Assembly: GCA_021791845.1 (NCBI GenBank)
Contig: JAJYVT010000007.1
Location: 1 to 64,000 of the forward strand
Source of the DNA: Actinomycetes bacterium
Lineage (GTDB): Bacteria > Actinomycetota > Acidimicrobiia > Acidimicrobiales > RAAP-2
Direction of reading: 5' to 3'
DNA length: 64,000 bases
Made by a program: the position numbers and the translations under genes. The notes under the pieces are model-generated. The model did not search any database. It was not told where the DNA came from and saw nothing but the letters and a program-made list of their open reading frames with translations. How positions within the stretch are numbered: position 1 is the stretch's first letter; each line of letters opens with the position of its first letter. Below are positions 16,507 through 24,547 of the stretch, one piece after another.

Positions 16507-17157
16507 ATGAGGGTGGCCACGGTCGAGGAAGAGTCCCGGCGGCTCCAGATGCTGGCAGCGGCACTCGAGGTCATCGTCGAGCGCGGCTTCCCCGACACCC
16601 GCATCGCCGACGTGGCCGAGCGCGCCGGCGTGAGCCCGGCCCTGGTCATCTACTACTTCAAGACCAAGGACCGGCTCCTGGCCGAGGCCATGCGCCACTC
16701 CGAGGACGCGTGGTACGCCGAGATGCTCCGGCGCACCGAGGCCATCCCGGACGCCACCGGCCGGCTGCACGAGGTGGTCGCCCTGACCTGCCTGCCCAAC
16801 GAGGAGGCGCCGTTCGAGGAGTCGTGGGCGGTCTGGCTCGACCTGTGGGCGCAGGCGCTGCGCGACCCGGACGTGCGCGTGGTCCGCGAGGAGTTCGACG
16901 AGCACTTCCGCGAGACGATCCGCCAGATCGTGCGCCTCGGGATCGCGCAGGGCGAGTTCCGCGACGTCGACGCCGACGACTTTGCCGTCGGCTACTCGGC
17001 CCTGCTGGACGGCCTGGCCATCCAGATCGCGCTGTCGGATCCCGTGGTGAGCCCCGAGCGGGCGTTCGACCTCGCCATGCGGGTGGCGGCGGCGGAGCTG
17101 GGCTTCGAGTGGCGCCCCGCCCGCGGTCGCCGAGCGGGGCGCCGGACCAACCGCTAG
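16507..17157 (+). CDS. TetR/AcrR-family regulator with BetI-like C-terminal domain
   Basis: This 216-residue repressor has an N-terminal helix-turn-helix (AALEVIVERGFPDTRIADVAERAGVSPALVIYYFKTKDRLL, residues about 16-55) and a C-terminal half that fits the BetI-type domain (WLDLWAQALRDPDVRVVREEFDEHFRETIRQIVRLGI). BetI proteins answer choline or related amines. A GAGGAG SD lies close to the ATG. The palindrome 70 bp upstream (operator C) also occurs before the Rieske, dehydrogenase/oxidase and aminotransferase genes, so this is the best candidate for the regulator of that set. The ligand is unknown; a quaternary or secondary amine is a reasonable guess. Confidence 0.9.
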   Translation: MRVATVEEESRRLQMLAAALEVIVERGFPDTRIADVAERAGVSPALVIYYFKTKDRLLAEAMRHSEDAWYAEMLRRTEAIPDATGRLHEVVALTCLPNEEAPFEESWAVWLDLWAQALRDPDVRVVREEFDEHFRETIRQIVRLGIAQGEFRDVDADDFAVGYSALLDGLAIQIALSDPVVSPERAFDLAMRVAAAELGFEWRPARGRRAGRRTNR

Positions 17158-17206
17158 CCCCCTTTTGACGAGGCGGGTCGAGCGACCGCAGGCGAACGCA
17201 GGCCCG

Positions 17207-17239
17207 GCCGGCCCGGCGTCGCCACGGCGCCGGGCCGGC
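17207..17239. terminator. Bidirectional GC-rich hairpin between TetR and solute-binding protein genes
   Basis: A 12-bp perfect stem (17207-17218 with 17228-17239, GCCGGCCCGGCG/CGCCGGGCCGGC) surrounds a 9-nt loop. It lies between the convergent stops at 17157 and 17246, 7 nt from the latter. No T-run is present. Confidence 0.65.
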
Positions 17240-17245
17240 ACGTTC

Positions 17246-19138
17246 CTACTTCGAGAGGTACCAGGTCTGGGGGCTGATTGTCCCGTAGGGGTCGAGCGCC
17301 CAGCCCTTCAGCTGCTTCTTCACCACGACGATGTTGTCCTCGAGGGGCCACCACAGCGAGGCCACCTGCTTCGAGATGTAGTTCTCGTCGGCGTGGAGGC
17401 TCGAGATGAGGTTCGACCCGCTGGTGTGGACGGCGCCGATCAGCTGCTGGGCCTTGACTGTGTCGAAGCCGCCGGCCCAGAAGTTGCCCTTGCCGAACTG
17501 GTTGCCGCCCGAGGGGATGCCCTGGTACTGGCCGTAGTCCCACATGTACACCGAGTAGCCGGCCAGGCCGTACTTGCACGGTGGTGTCTTGGGGCACACG
17601 CCGGCGATGGAGAACATCGTGTCCTCGTTCTGCCCGTTGAGGGTGATGCCGACGCCTGCCTTCTTCGCCGCCGTGGCGAAGGCCGAGACCTGGGCGGTGA
17701 AGGCTGTTGTGCCGGTGGAGTACATGAACGGGAGGCTCAGCGCCCGGCCCTTCTTGATCCCCGCGCCGCAGTGGCCGGCGCCGGTGCCGGGGCGCTCGCA
17801 GGCGTAGATCCCGTTGGAGCCCAACTTCCAGCCGTGCTTGGAGAGGAGCCTCTTGGCCGCTGAGATGCTGTAGGGGTACGGGTCCTTTCGCAGTGTCGGG
17901 CTGACGAGGGACGACCCCGGGTAGTCGGAGATGGCGCCGTAGTCGGGGATCCCGTAGCCGTGGAGCGTCTTTTGGATGTACAGCTTCTGTGTGACCAGAT
18001 GCTGGAGGGCCTGGCGGATGTAGAGCTGCTTGACCAGCGGCCCCCATGTCTTGGAGGTGTACCCGAACTCGATGTCCTCGTTGTAGAAGAGCTTCCACGG
18101 CTTGACCACGTACCCGTGGTGCTTGAAGTAGCCCGCTTCGGAGATGTCGCTCAGGGGCAGCAGGCCGAATGTGACCGTCCCGGACCGCAGCGCGTTCACC
18201 TCCGGGGTGATTGTTGTGAAGGTGTAGATCTTGTACGCCGCAAGCTTGGGCTTTGTGGGCCCGGTGTAGTGCGGGTTGGCGTCGAAGGTCGTGTCATGGG
18301 TGGCGGGGTCGTAGGTCTTGATCACCCACGGCCCGTCCACTGTCTGCCACAGCGGGTTTGTCGCATAGGTGTGCAGGTCCTTCGACTGCTTGAAGAGGAA
18401 GTGGAACACCTTGGCTGCGCCGCTCGGTGTGTTGGCCGCCGATCCGGCCGGGCATGTCGCGCAGGTGCGGTCCCAGGACTGCACGGGGAGGGGGTAGATC
18501 CACGTCAGCTGGTTGGCGGTGAACCATGTGGGGTTGTACGCCTTGGTGAGGTGCAGGACGAACTGGTGGGCGCTCGGATATGTGATGCTCGCGATGTCGT
18601 CGGGGAGCTCGCCGGGAACGTAGTCGCCCAGTGTGTGCTTGCCCGCCTGGTCGAGCTGGAAGAAGAACTTCACGTCTGTGGACGTCACCGGCGTGCCGTT
18701 GGACCAGGTGAAGTCGGTGTTCAGTGTGACCGTCACCGTCGTGTTCCCGTTCGAGTACACGGGCTTCTTGCCGATCGAGACTGTGTAGTTGATGACCGCC
18801 TGCGAGCCCTTGCCGGCGACGTACAGCGGGACCCAGCTCCCGTCCTCGACCGCCCACTCCCACGGCTCGTAGGCGTTCTGGTTCTCCAGCGGGAGGATCC
18901 AGTTGAACTGGTCGCCTGTGGTGAGGGCGTAGCTGGCGACGTTGCCCGCCGACGAGGTGCGGGCCGCCTCGGCGGCGTGTCGACTGCGCGCCACCGTGGC
19001 GGTGGAGCGCCCGGCCGCCGAGGCGCCCGCAGGCGTCGCCGTGGCGGCCACTCCGGTGGCGACCACTCCGGTGGCGACCAGCGCCAGTGATGCGGCGAGC
19101 GCAAGCACGCCGTCGAATTGGGATCGAGCCCTGGTCAC
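17246..19138 (-). CDS. Secreted ABC-type solute-binding protein (SBP_bac_5, peptide/nickel family)
   Basis: This protein of 630 residues has a Sec-type signal peptide (VTRARSQFDGVLALAASLALVATGVVATGVAATATPAGASA broken here only for description: basic start, hydrophobic core at residues about 10-30, Ala-rich cleavage region) but no lipobox cysteine, unusual for a monoderm binding protein. The mature part has the family-5 pattern: GTPVTSTDVKFFFQL, later VKQLYIRQALQHLV and a C-terminal AQQLIGAVHTS region. It would bind an oligopeptide or similar solute. The GTG at 19138 has a GGGGGG-rich SD (GAAGGGGGG). No permease or ATPase genes flank it, so it is an orphan here. At least 15 Thr codons are ACA, which is rare in neighbouring cytosolic genes. 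Confidence 0.82.
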   Translation of the reverse strand: MTRARSQFDGVLALAASLALVATGVVATGVAATATPAGASAAGRSTATVARSRHAAEAARTSSAGNVASYALTTGDQFNWILPLENQNAYEPWEWAVEDGSWVPLYVAGKGSQAVINYTVSIGKKPVYSNGNTTVTVTLNTDFTWSNGTPVTSTDVKFFFQLDQAGKHTLGDYVPGELPDDIASITYPSAHQFVLHLTKAYNPTWFTANQLTWIYPLPVQSWDRTCATCPAGSAANTPSGAAKVFHFLFKQSKDLHTYATNPLWQTVDGPWVIKTYDPATHDTTFDANPHYTGPTKPKLAAYKIYTFTTITPEVNALRSGTVTFGLLPLSDISEAGYFKHHGYVVKPWKLFYNEDIEFGYTSKTWGPLVKQLYIRQALQHLVTQKLYIQKTLHGYGIPDYGAISDYPGSSLVSPTLRKDPYPYSISAAKRLLSKHGWKLGSNGIYACERPGTGAGHCGAGIKKGRALSLPFMYSTGTTAFTAQVSAFATAAKKAGVGITLNGQNEDTMFSIAGVCPKTPPCKYGLAGYSVYMWDYGQYQGIPSGGNQFGKGNFWAGGFDTVKAQQLIGAVHTSGSNLISSLHADENYISKQVASLWWPLEDNIVVVKKQLKGWALDPYGTISPQTWYLSK

Positions 19139-19243
19139 GTCCCCCCCTTCGCTTGGCCACGAGGGCCATGTGGTCCGGCCGGTCCCGTCGAGCACCTTCG
19201 AGGAAGCTGGTCGGCCGGACCCGGCTGAATCGTTGGTCAACAG

Positions 19244-20674
19244 CTAATCAAGTTTGTTACCGCCAGGCAACAGGCTGCTTACGGTCGCCGCAAAGCGTTC
19301 GAAGTTGTCGGTGAAGCGATCGATATCGGCGTCGTCGTGCTGCACCGAGACGAGCCACTGTTCCGTCTTACCCCATGGCGGGAGAAAGACACCCCCGTTG
19401 TGCTGGACCAGCCAGTGGAGGTGGTTGAACCGGTCGTCGACGGCGAGGAAGTCCCGGTAGTTGCGGACCGGGGAGGTGGAGAAGGTCACGCACCCCTTGG
19501 CGCCCGCCGACACCACGTGGGCCGGCAGGCCGTGGCGGGAGATCGAGGAGCCCAGGCGCTCGCCGATCACCTCACGCTGGCGGTCCAGGCGCTCGTAGGC
19601 GGCGGGGGTCGCCACCTCCTCCAGCATCGCCCGGGCAGCGGCCATGCTCAGGGCGTTCCCGTTGAAGGTGCCGACCATCTCGTAGTCGCCGTCGGCCACG
19701 TGGGCCATCAGCTCTTCGGTGGCACCCACGGCGCCGGCGATGAGGCCGCCCCCGATCGCCTTTGCCAGACAGACGATGTCGGGCCGGACACCGGTGGCGG
19801 CGGTGGCGCCGCCGTAGCCGGCGGCGAGCCCCGTCTTCACCTCGTCGAAGCACACGAGCGCGCCATGACGGTGGAGGAGGGACACGAGCTCCGCGAGGTA
19901 GCCGTCGACGGGATGGATGATGCCGGCGTTCATCATGATGGGCTCGAGGATCATCCCCGCCACGCCGTCGGGGTGCTCCTCGAGGATCCGGGACACGGAG
20001 CCGAGGTCGTTGAACGTGGCGACCAGGGTGAGGTCGGTCATCGCCCGCGGGATGCCGCTCGACGCCGGCACCGACGCCGGCCTCGAGGCCGGGCCGATCC
20101 CGTCGTCCTCGTCGGGCATCACCGAGACCTGGACCGCGTCGTGATGGCCGTGGTAGCACCCCTCCACCTTGATGATGAGGTCGCGGCCGGTCACGGCCCG
20201 CATCAGGTGGACGGCATCCATCGTCGCTTCCGTGCCCGAGTTGGTGAGCCGCCACTTCGGCATGCCGAAGCGCTCGGCCAGGAGCTCGGCCACGACCACG
20301 GCGTCCTCCGACGGCTGGGCGAAGTGCGTGCCCCGCCGGACCTGCCGGGCGACGGCCTCGACGATCGCCGGATGGGCGTGCCCGGCCAGGCCGGCGCCGT
20401 AGCCGCCGTGGAGGTCCACGTACTCGTTGCCGTCCACGTCGTAGATCTTCGAGCCGGCGCCCCGCTCGATGAACACCGGCTGCGGCCGGGTGATCTGCCA
20501 GCTGCTGGTGACCCCGCCCGCCAGCACCTTGGCGGCACGGGCGTGGAGCTGGCGCGAGCGGGGCTGGCGGTCGAGGAAGATCTGCTCCTGCTCCCCGATC
20601 AGATGGTCGAGGGCGGAGTCGTCGATGCCCGGGCTGGTCGCGCCGCCGGGCGAGGTCGTGCGGTCGAGGACCAC
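19244..20674 (-). CDS. Class III aminotransferase (glutamate-1-semialdehyde aminomutase-like)
   Basis: This PLP enzyme of about 476 residues belongs to the GSA/class III group: GGYGAGLAGHAHPAIVEAVARQ, KVEGCYHGHHDAVQ, CFDEVKTG (PLP-binding Asp) and the Schiff-base Lys in CLAKAIGGGLIAG. It is not expected to be HemL itself because it lies in a catabolic region and has a long N-terminus. The GTG at 20674 has GGAG about 9 nt upstream. An ATG at 20719 lies inside operator D, only 2 nt after the -10 box and so upstream of the predicted transcription start, which argues against it. It would move an amino group from or to the regulon's substrate. Confidence 0.85.
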   Translation of the reverse strand: MVLDRTTSPGGATSPGIDDSALDHLIGEQEQIFLDRQPRSRQLHARAAKVLAGGVTSSWQITRPQPVFIERGAGSKIYDVDGNEYVDLHGGYGAGLAGHAHPAIVEAVARQVRRGTHFAQPSEDAVVVAELLAERFGMPKWRLTNSGTEATMDAVHLMRAVTGRDLIIKVEGCYHGHHDAVQVSVMPDEDDGIGPASRPASVPASSGIPRAMTDLTLVATFNDLGSVSRILEEHPDGVAGMILEPIMMNAGIIHPVDGYLAELVSLLHRHGALVCFDEVKTGLAAGYGGATAATGVRPDIVCLAKAIGGGLIAGAVGATEELMAHVADGDYEMVGTFNGNALSMAAARAMLEEVATPAAYERLDRQREVIGERLGSSISRHGLPAHVVSAGAKGCVTFSTSPVRNYRDFLAVDDRFNHLHWLVQHNGGVFLPPWGKTEQWLVSVQHDDADIDRFTDNFERFAATVSSLLPGGNKLD

Positions 20675-20708
20675 GGTTCTGTGCTCCGTTCTCAGGGCGC
20701 TTCCGCCC

Positions 20709-20751
20709 TGACTGAACATTCAGTCTACCGGCGCCCCTACCGGCGTGACAA
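20709..20751 (-). promoter_or_regulatory. Promoter and operator D of the aminotransferase gene
   Basis: On the minus strand TTGTCA (20751-20746) and TAGACT (20727-20722) are 18 nt apart. The -10 forms one arm of a perfect palindrome GACTGAA (20710-20716), CA, TTCAGTC (20719-20725). This is the most symmetric of the four related sites and defines the likely consensus. Confidence 0.75.
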
Positions 20752-20795
20752 GGTCCGCGGACGGTCAGGGCGCTCCGGCAGGCCGGAGTGCCAGG

Positions 20796-21377
20796 TCAGA
20801 AGGGGGACAGCGAGGCGTAGTCTGTGCGGTCCAGCGGGCCCCGGCTCAGTGTGCCCTTGGCGGTCGGGACCTCCACCCGGCGCCCGTGGATCCGGATCTC
20901 GACCGAATGGATCCCCGGGAAGGCGGTCGCCGTGAACACGAGCTGGGCCACGGCCAGTTCCTGCTGCTTCTGGGCCAACGTGGTGAAGCTGGAGGAGACG
21001 TCGATCGTGGCGGTGCTGTTGACGAGGTGGTCGAAGCTGAGCGGGGCGGCAGAGGAGATGGGGCTGGTGAAGCCCTTTGCCGCCTGCACCGCCGTGGGCC
21101 CGGCGGCGACGGCCCGGAGGACGGCGCCCACGGTCACCGGCGCGTCGACCGAGCGGGCGACCGCCACCAGCCGCTGGGTCCCCGCCAGATAGATGGTGAC
21201 GTACGCGCTCGGCGCGGCCGCTGTGGTCGTCGGGGGGGCCGGGCGGGTGAGCCCGTACGGGACGTGGCTCAGCTTGTTGGGGGCGGCGTCCAAGCCGACG
21301 CCGCAGGCCGTCAGCAGCAGCCCGGCGCCGCAAGCCACCGCGACGGCGGTCCAACGGCGCCGGCGGGCGCCGCTCAC
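20796..21377 (-). CDS. GerMN-domain lipoprotein (short LpqB-like)
   Basis: This 193-residue protein starts with a lipoprotein signal (RRRRWTAVAVACGAGLLLTAC, Cys25 as lipid attachment site) followed by a linker (PAPPTTTAAAP) and one GerMN domain (YVTIYLAGTQRLVAVARSVD to FPGIHSVEIRIHGRRVEVP). In actinobacteria the kinase MtrB is followed by LpqB, which carries GerMN plus a beta-propeller; here the third gene of the operon has GerMN only. The GTG overlaps the kinase stop as GTGA. It is predicted to sit on the outer face of the membrane and modulate the kinase. That role is inference from LpqB. Confidence 0.82.
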   Translation of the reverse strand: MSGARRRRWTAVAVACGAGLLLTACGVGLDAAPNKLSHVPYGLTRPAPPTTTAAAPSAYVTIYLAGTQRLVAVARSVDAPVTVGAVLRAVAAGPTAVQAAKGFTSPISSAAPLSFDHLVNSTATIDVSSSFTTLAQKQQELAVAQLVFTATAFPGIHSVEIRIHGRRVEVPTAKGTLSRGPLDRTDYASLSPF

Positions 21378-22768
21378 TGCCGGACCGCCGGCAACTGCGA
21401 CACCACCGGGAGCACGACCGTGATCCGGGCGCCGCCGCCCGGGCGGTCGCCCACGCGCACGGTCCCGCCGTGGAGGCGGACGTGCTCGGCCACCAGTGCC
21501 AGCCCGAGCCCGGTGCCGGTCGTGCCGCCCCGCCGTCCCGAGGCGGCGCCGCGGTAGAAGCGCTCGAAGATCCGGTCACGCTCTTCGGGCGGCACGCCCG
21601 GCCCGGCGTCGTCGACGGAGACGGCCGCGTTCGGGCCCTCGCGCTCCACCTCGATCCCCACGACGCCGCCTCCGTACGTGTCGGCGTTGTCCAAGAGGTT
21701 GACGAGCACCTGGTGCAGCCGGAGCTTGTCGCCCCGGATGACGGCCTCCTCGGTGCCCGGCTCCACTCCCACCGGCACCGGGTGCTTCCGGCCGGCGGCG
21801 GTGGCCTGCACCAGCGCCACCAGGGGGAGCTCGGTGAAGTGCTCGGCCGCGGCGCCGGCATCCATGCCGGCGATCTCGAGAAGGCCCTGGACCATGCGGG
21901 AGAAGCGGTCGACCTCGAAGCGGAGCGTGCGCACGGCGAGGGAGGCCTCGGGCGGGAGCGAGCCCGCCTGTGAGTCCAGCAGCTCGATCGAGGCGCCGAT
22001 GGTGGTGATGGGCGAACGAAGCTCGTGGGTCACGTCGGCGGCGAACCGCGCGTCGCGCTCGATCCGCTCCTGCAGGGCGCCCACCATGTGGTTGAACGAC
22101 TCCACCAGTGGCTGGAGGTCGGGGTCCGCCGGCAGGCGGCGGTCCAGGGTGCCGCCGGCGATGTCGGTGGCCGCCACGACCACCTCGTTCAGCGGCCGCA
22201 CGAGCCTCCGGCTCACCGCCCACCCGACGAGCACCCCGCCCAGCGTGGTGGCGATGGCCACCGTCGTGAGCACCGTCGCCAGCACCTGGAGCGTCGACGC
22301 CAGCTCTCCCAGCGGATGCTCCTCGAAGTACTGGATCCCGAGGGAGGGGATCGGCACGCCGACCACGAGGGTCGGCGTGCCGTCGAGTGTGACCCGCTGC
22401 TCGGCCGCGCTGCCGCCGCGCACCGCCTTGGCGAAGGTGGCGGGGATCGTCGTCCCGCTGACGGAGGCCGAGCTCGAGTACCACGTGCCGCCGGAGTGGA
22501 TGAAGGCCAGGGCGTCGTTCGCCGGGGCGACGCTCGCCACCGCGTCCCCGATGTGCGCCGTCGGCGCTCCGAGCTCGAGCTTGACCAGCCGGGCGTCGGA
22601 GTACGTCTGGCGCAGGACGCTCTGCACCTGCTGGTCGACCAGCGCTCGCCGGACGAAGTAGAAGGTGCTCACCGCCAGGACCGCGGACACCAGCGCGGCG
22701 CCCACGGCGAAGGCAACGATCACGCGTGCGTGCAGTCCGAACCGGCGTGGCCGCCGGGCGGTGCTCAC
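21374..22768 (-). CDS. Sensor histidine kinase (MtrB-like position)
   Basis: This 464-residue kinase has two membrane helices (about residues 17-38 and 170-195) enclosing an extracytoplasmic sensor region, a HAMP linker (SRRLVRPLNEVVVAATDIAGG), the H-box FAADVTHELRSPITTIGAS with the phosphorylated His, N-box LHQVLVNLLDNADTYG, G1 DDAGPGVP, F-box IFERFYRG and G2 GTGLGLALV. The GTG at 22768 overlaps the response-regulator stop as GTGA, and its own stop overlaps the lipoprotein start in the same way. A cell-envelope sensing role is inferred from the MtrAB-LpqB-like order. Confidence 0.9.
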   Translation of the reverse strand: MSTARRPRRFGLHARVIVAFAVGAALVSAVLAVSTFYFVRRALVDQQVQSVLRQTYSDARLVKLELGAPTAHIGDAVASVAPANDALAFIHSGGTWYSSSASVSGTTIPATFAKAVRGGSAAEQRVTLDGTPTLVVGVPIPSLGIQYFEEHPLGELASTLQVLATVLTTVAIATTLGGVLVGWAVSRRLVRPLNEVVVAATDIAGGTLDRRLPADPDLQPLVESFNHMVGALQERIERDARFAADVTHELRSPITTIGASIELLDSQAGSLPPEASLAVRTLRFEVDRFSRMVQGLLEIAGMDAGAAAEHFTELPLVALVQATAAGRKHPVPVGVEPGTEEAVIRGDKLRLHQVLVNLLDNADTYGGGVVGIEVEREGPNAAVSVDDAGPGVPPEERDRIFERFYRGAASGRRGGTTGTGLGLALVAEHVRLHGGTVRVGDRPGGGARITVVLPVVSQLPAVRQ

Positions 22769-23469
22769 GTCGGCGGGACCAGCTTGTACCCCAGGCCGCG
22801 CACGGTCACGATCAGCTCCGGATTCGACGCGTCGCGCTCGATCTTGGCGCGCAGGCCGCTGATGTGGAAGTCGACCAGCCGGTCGTCGCCGAAGAAGTCG
22901 TAGCCCCAGACCCGCTCGAGCAGCTGGGCCCGGCTGATCACCCATCCCGGCGTGGCGGCCAGCTCGCACAGGACCCGGAACTGGGTCACGGTGAGGGGCA
23001 CCTCCTCGCCGTCGCGACGGACCACCCCGGCCTCGCGGTGGATCTCAACCGTCCCGAAGCGCTGGACGGCCGCGTTGGCGGAGGGGCCCGAGACGCGGCG
23101 GAGCATGGCGCGGATGCGGGCGCAGAGCTCCTTCGCCACCACGGGCTTCACGACGTAGTCGTCGGCCCCGGCCTCGAGCCCCGCCACGACGTCGTAGGTG
23201 TCGCTGCTGGCCGTCACCATGGCGATCGGCACGTCGGTGTCCCGGCGGATGGCGCGGGTCACGGCAAAGCCGTCCATGCCTGGCAGGCGGAGGTCCACGA
23301 GCACCATGTCGGCCCCGTGCTCGGCCAGCTTCCGGAGACCCTCCTCCCCGCTGCCGGCCTCGATGACGTGGAACCCCTCCTGGCGGAGCGACACCGCCAG
23401 GACGCTGCGCATGTGGTCGTCGTCCTCGATGAAGAGGACGCGACGCCCAGTCTGCTCGGTGGAGCTCAC
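22765..23469 (-). CDS. OmpR-family response regulator (MtrA-like position)
   Basis: This 234-residue protein has a receiver domain (acidic pocket EDDD at 15-18, phosphoacceptor Asp59 in VLVDLRLPGMDG, Lys108 in VVKPV) and a winged-helix output domain (LTVTQFRVLCELA and VWGYDFFGDDRLVDFHISGLRAKI). It is the first gene of a three-gene operon with kinase and lipoprotein joined by 4-bp overlaps. The start is a GTG at 23469. A promoter TTGATT-16-TACACT lies about 40 bp upstream on the minus strand. Confidence 0.92.
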   Translation of the reverse strand: MSSTEQTGRRVLFIEDDDHMRSVLAVSLRQEGFHVIEAGSGEEGLRKLAEHGADMVLVDLRLPGMDGFAVTRAIRRDTDVPIAMVTASSDTYDVVAGLEAGADDYVVKPVVAKELCARIRAMLRRVSGPSANAAVQRFGTVEIHREAGVVRRDGEEVPLTVTQFRVLCELAATPGWVISRAQLLERVWGYDFFGDDRLVDFHISGLRAKIERDASNPELIVTVRGLGYKLVPPT

Positions 23470-23506
23470 GATCCGGTCCGTGGTCGAGCGGTCATTTCGT
23501 CACGCG

Positions 23507-23534
23507 AGTGTAACGATGCTCCGGTGGGAATCAA
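23507..23534 (-). promoter_or_regulatory. Promoter of the response regulator operon
   Basis: TTGATT (23534-23529) and TACACT (23512-23507) on the minus strand are separated by 16 nt; transcription would start near 23500, giving a 5' leader of about 30 nt before the GTG at 23469. Confidence 0.55.
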
Positions 23535-23620
23535 TTGGATGACCGTCACGCTGGGCAAAGACGATCTGCCCGGCACCGGGGTCCGCGCCTTGGGGTGCGC
23601 ACGCCCGGGAAGGAGGAGCA

Positions 23621-24502
23621 ATGGCGACCATGACGCAGGAACAGCGAGCCCCGTCGGCCGAGGCGCCGACGCGTGCGGAGCACCCGACCGCCGCTGCGCC
23701 CGCCACCGCCACGGGCGGGTCCCCGCCCGGCAGCGGGGGCAGCGCCGCCGCCGCGGGCCGCCGCGGGCCCTTCGTGGCGCTGGTTGTCGCCGCCATCCTG
23801 TTCGGGGTGGCGGGGCTGGCGGTCGGGACGACGGCGCTGGTCGTCCACCGGACGCCGGCGGCGGGCGCCCGCGGGGCGGCAGGGGCACGAGGGGCCCGTG
23901 GTGCCCAAGGGGCCCAGGGCCCGCAGGGTGTCCAGGGCCCGACGGGCGCACAGGGCCCTGCAGGGCCGCGCGGCGCCACCGGTCCCGCCGGTCCGGCCGG
24001 CCCCCGAGGGGCGACCGGGAAGCAGGGCCCGGCGGGCACCATCGCCGCCAGCACCATCGTGGCGGAGACCGCGCAGAAGACTGCAGCCGGAGCGCCAGCG
24101 GGCACCACCCTCACCGCCGTGGCGGCGTGCCCGTCCGGGGACGTGCTCCTGAGCGGCGGCGGCCGCCTGAGCGTCGCGACGGCCAAGGGCGCGGCGGCCA
24201 AGGCCACAGCGAGCAAGGCCCAGAAGAAGGCCACAGCGGCCAAGGGCGCCACAGCGGCCAAGGGCGCCACGACGACGAAGTCCACAGGGACCGCGACAGG
24301 TTCGAGGGCCACAGGCACGTCCGCCACGGGGAGCCCGGCGACACCCTCGCATCCGAGCGCGACCACGTCAGCGAACCCGGTCAGCCTGCGGTCCAGCTAC
24401 CCCGTCCCGAACGGATGGAAGAGCGTCGCCGTCGTCTCGGGGACGCTCGGCGCCGGCCAGCAAATGGTGCTCCAGCCGTACGCGGTGTGCGGGAAGCGCT
24501 GA
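23621..24502 (+). CDS. Membrane-anchored collagen-like (Gly-X-Y) repeat protein
   Basis: This 293-residue protein has a cytoplasmic N-terminus of about 48 residues, one membrane helix ([27 protein letters not shown] split here: core at 50-75), then about 19 consecutive Gly-X-Y triplets (residues about 82-140; [15 protein letters not shown] and similar), a small domain with two Cys (AACPSGD and YAVCGKR) interrupted by a Lys/Ala/Thr-rich insert ([19 protein letters not shown]). Collagen-like triplets form extended trimeric stalks at the cell surface. A GGAGGAG-type SD (AGGAGGAGC) precedes the ATG. It is divergent from the response regulator, which suggests possible co-regulation. Thr codons in the insert are often ACA. 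Confidence 0.75.
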   Translation: MATMTQEQRAPSAEAPTRAEHPTAAAPATATGGSPPGSGGSAAAAGRRGPFVALVVAAILFGVAGLAVGTTALVVHRTPAAGARGAAGARGARGAQGAQGPQGVQGPTGAQGPAGPRGATGPAGPAGPRGATGKQGPAGTIAASTIVAETAQKTAAGAPAGTTLTAVAACPSGDVLLSGGGRLSVATAKGAAAKATASKAQKKATAAKGATAAKGATTTKSTGTATGSRATGTSATGSPATPSHPSATTSANPVSLRSSYPVPNGWKSVAVVSGTLGAGQQMVLQPYAVCGKR

Positions 24503-24509
24503 GCTCGCC

Positions 24510-24547
24510 CGCCACGCACCGACCCCGAGGCGGCGTCCTACGTGGCG
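24510..24547. terminator. Hairpin between collagen-like and nitroreductase genes
   Basis: CGCCACG (24510-24516) pairs with CGTGGCG (24541-24547) across a 24-nt loop; the nitroreductase stop codon lies at the 3' arm. The genes are convergent, so it may serve both. Confidence 0.4.

Noticed and set aside
16347-16649. Longer start for the PYROXD2-like gene
   Set aside because: The extension would cross the divergent promoter and the TetR gene start, while a strong SD sits directly before the ATG at 16346.
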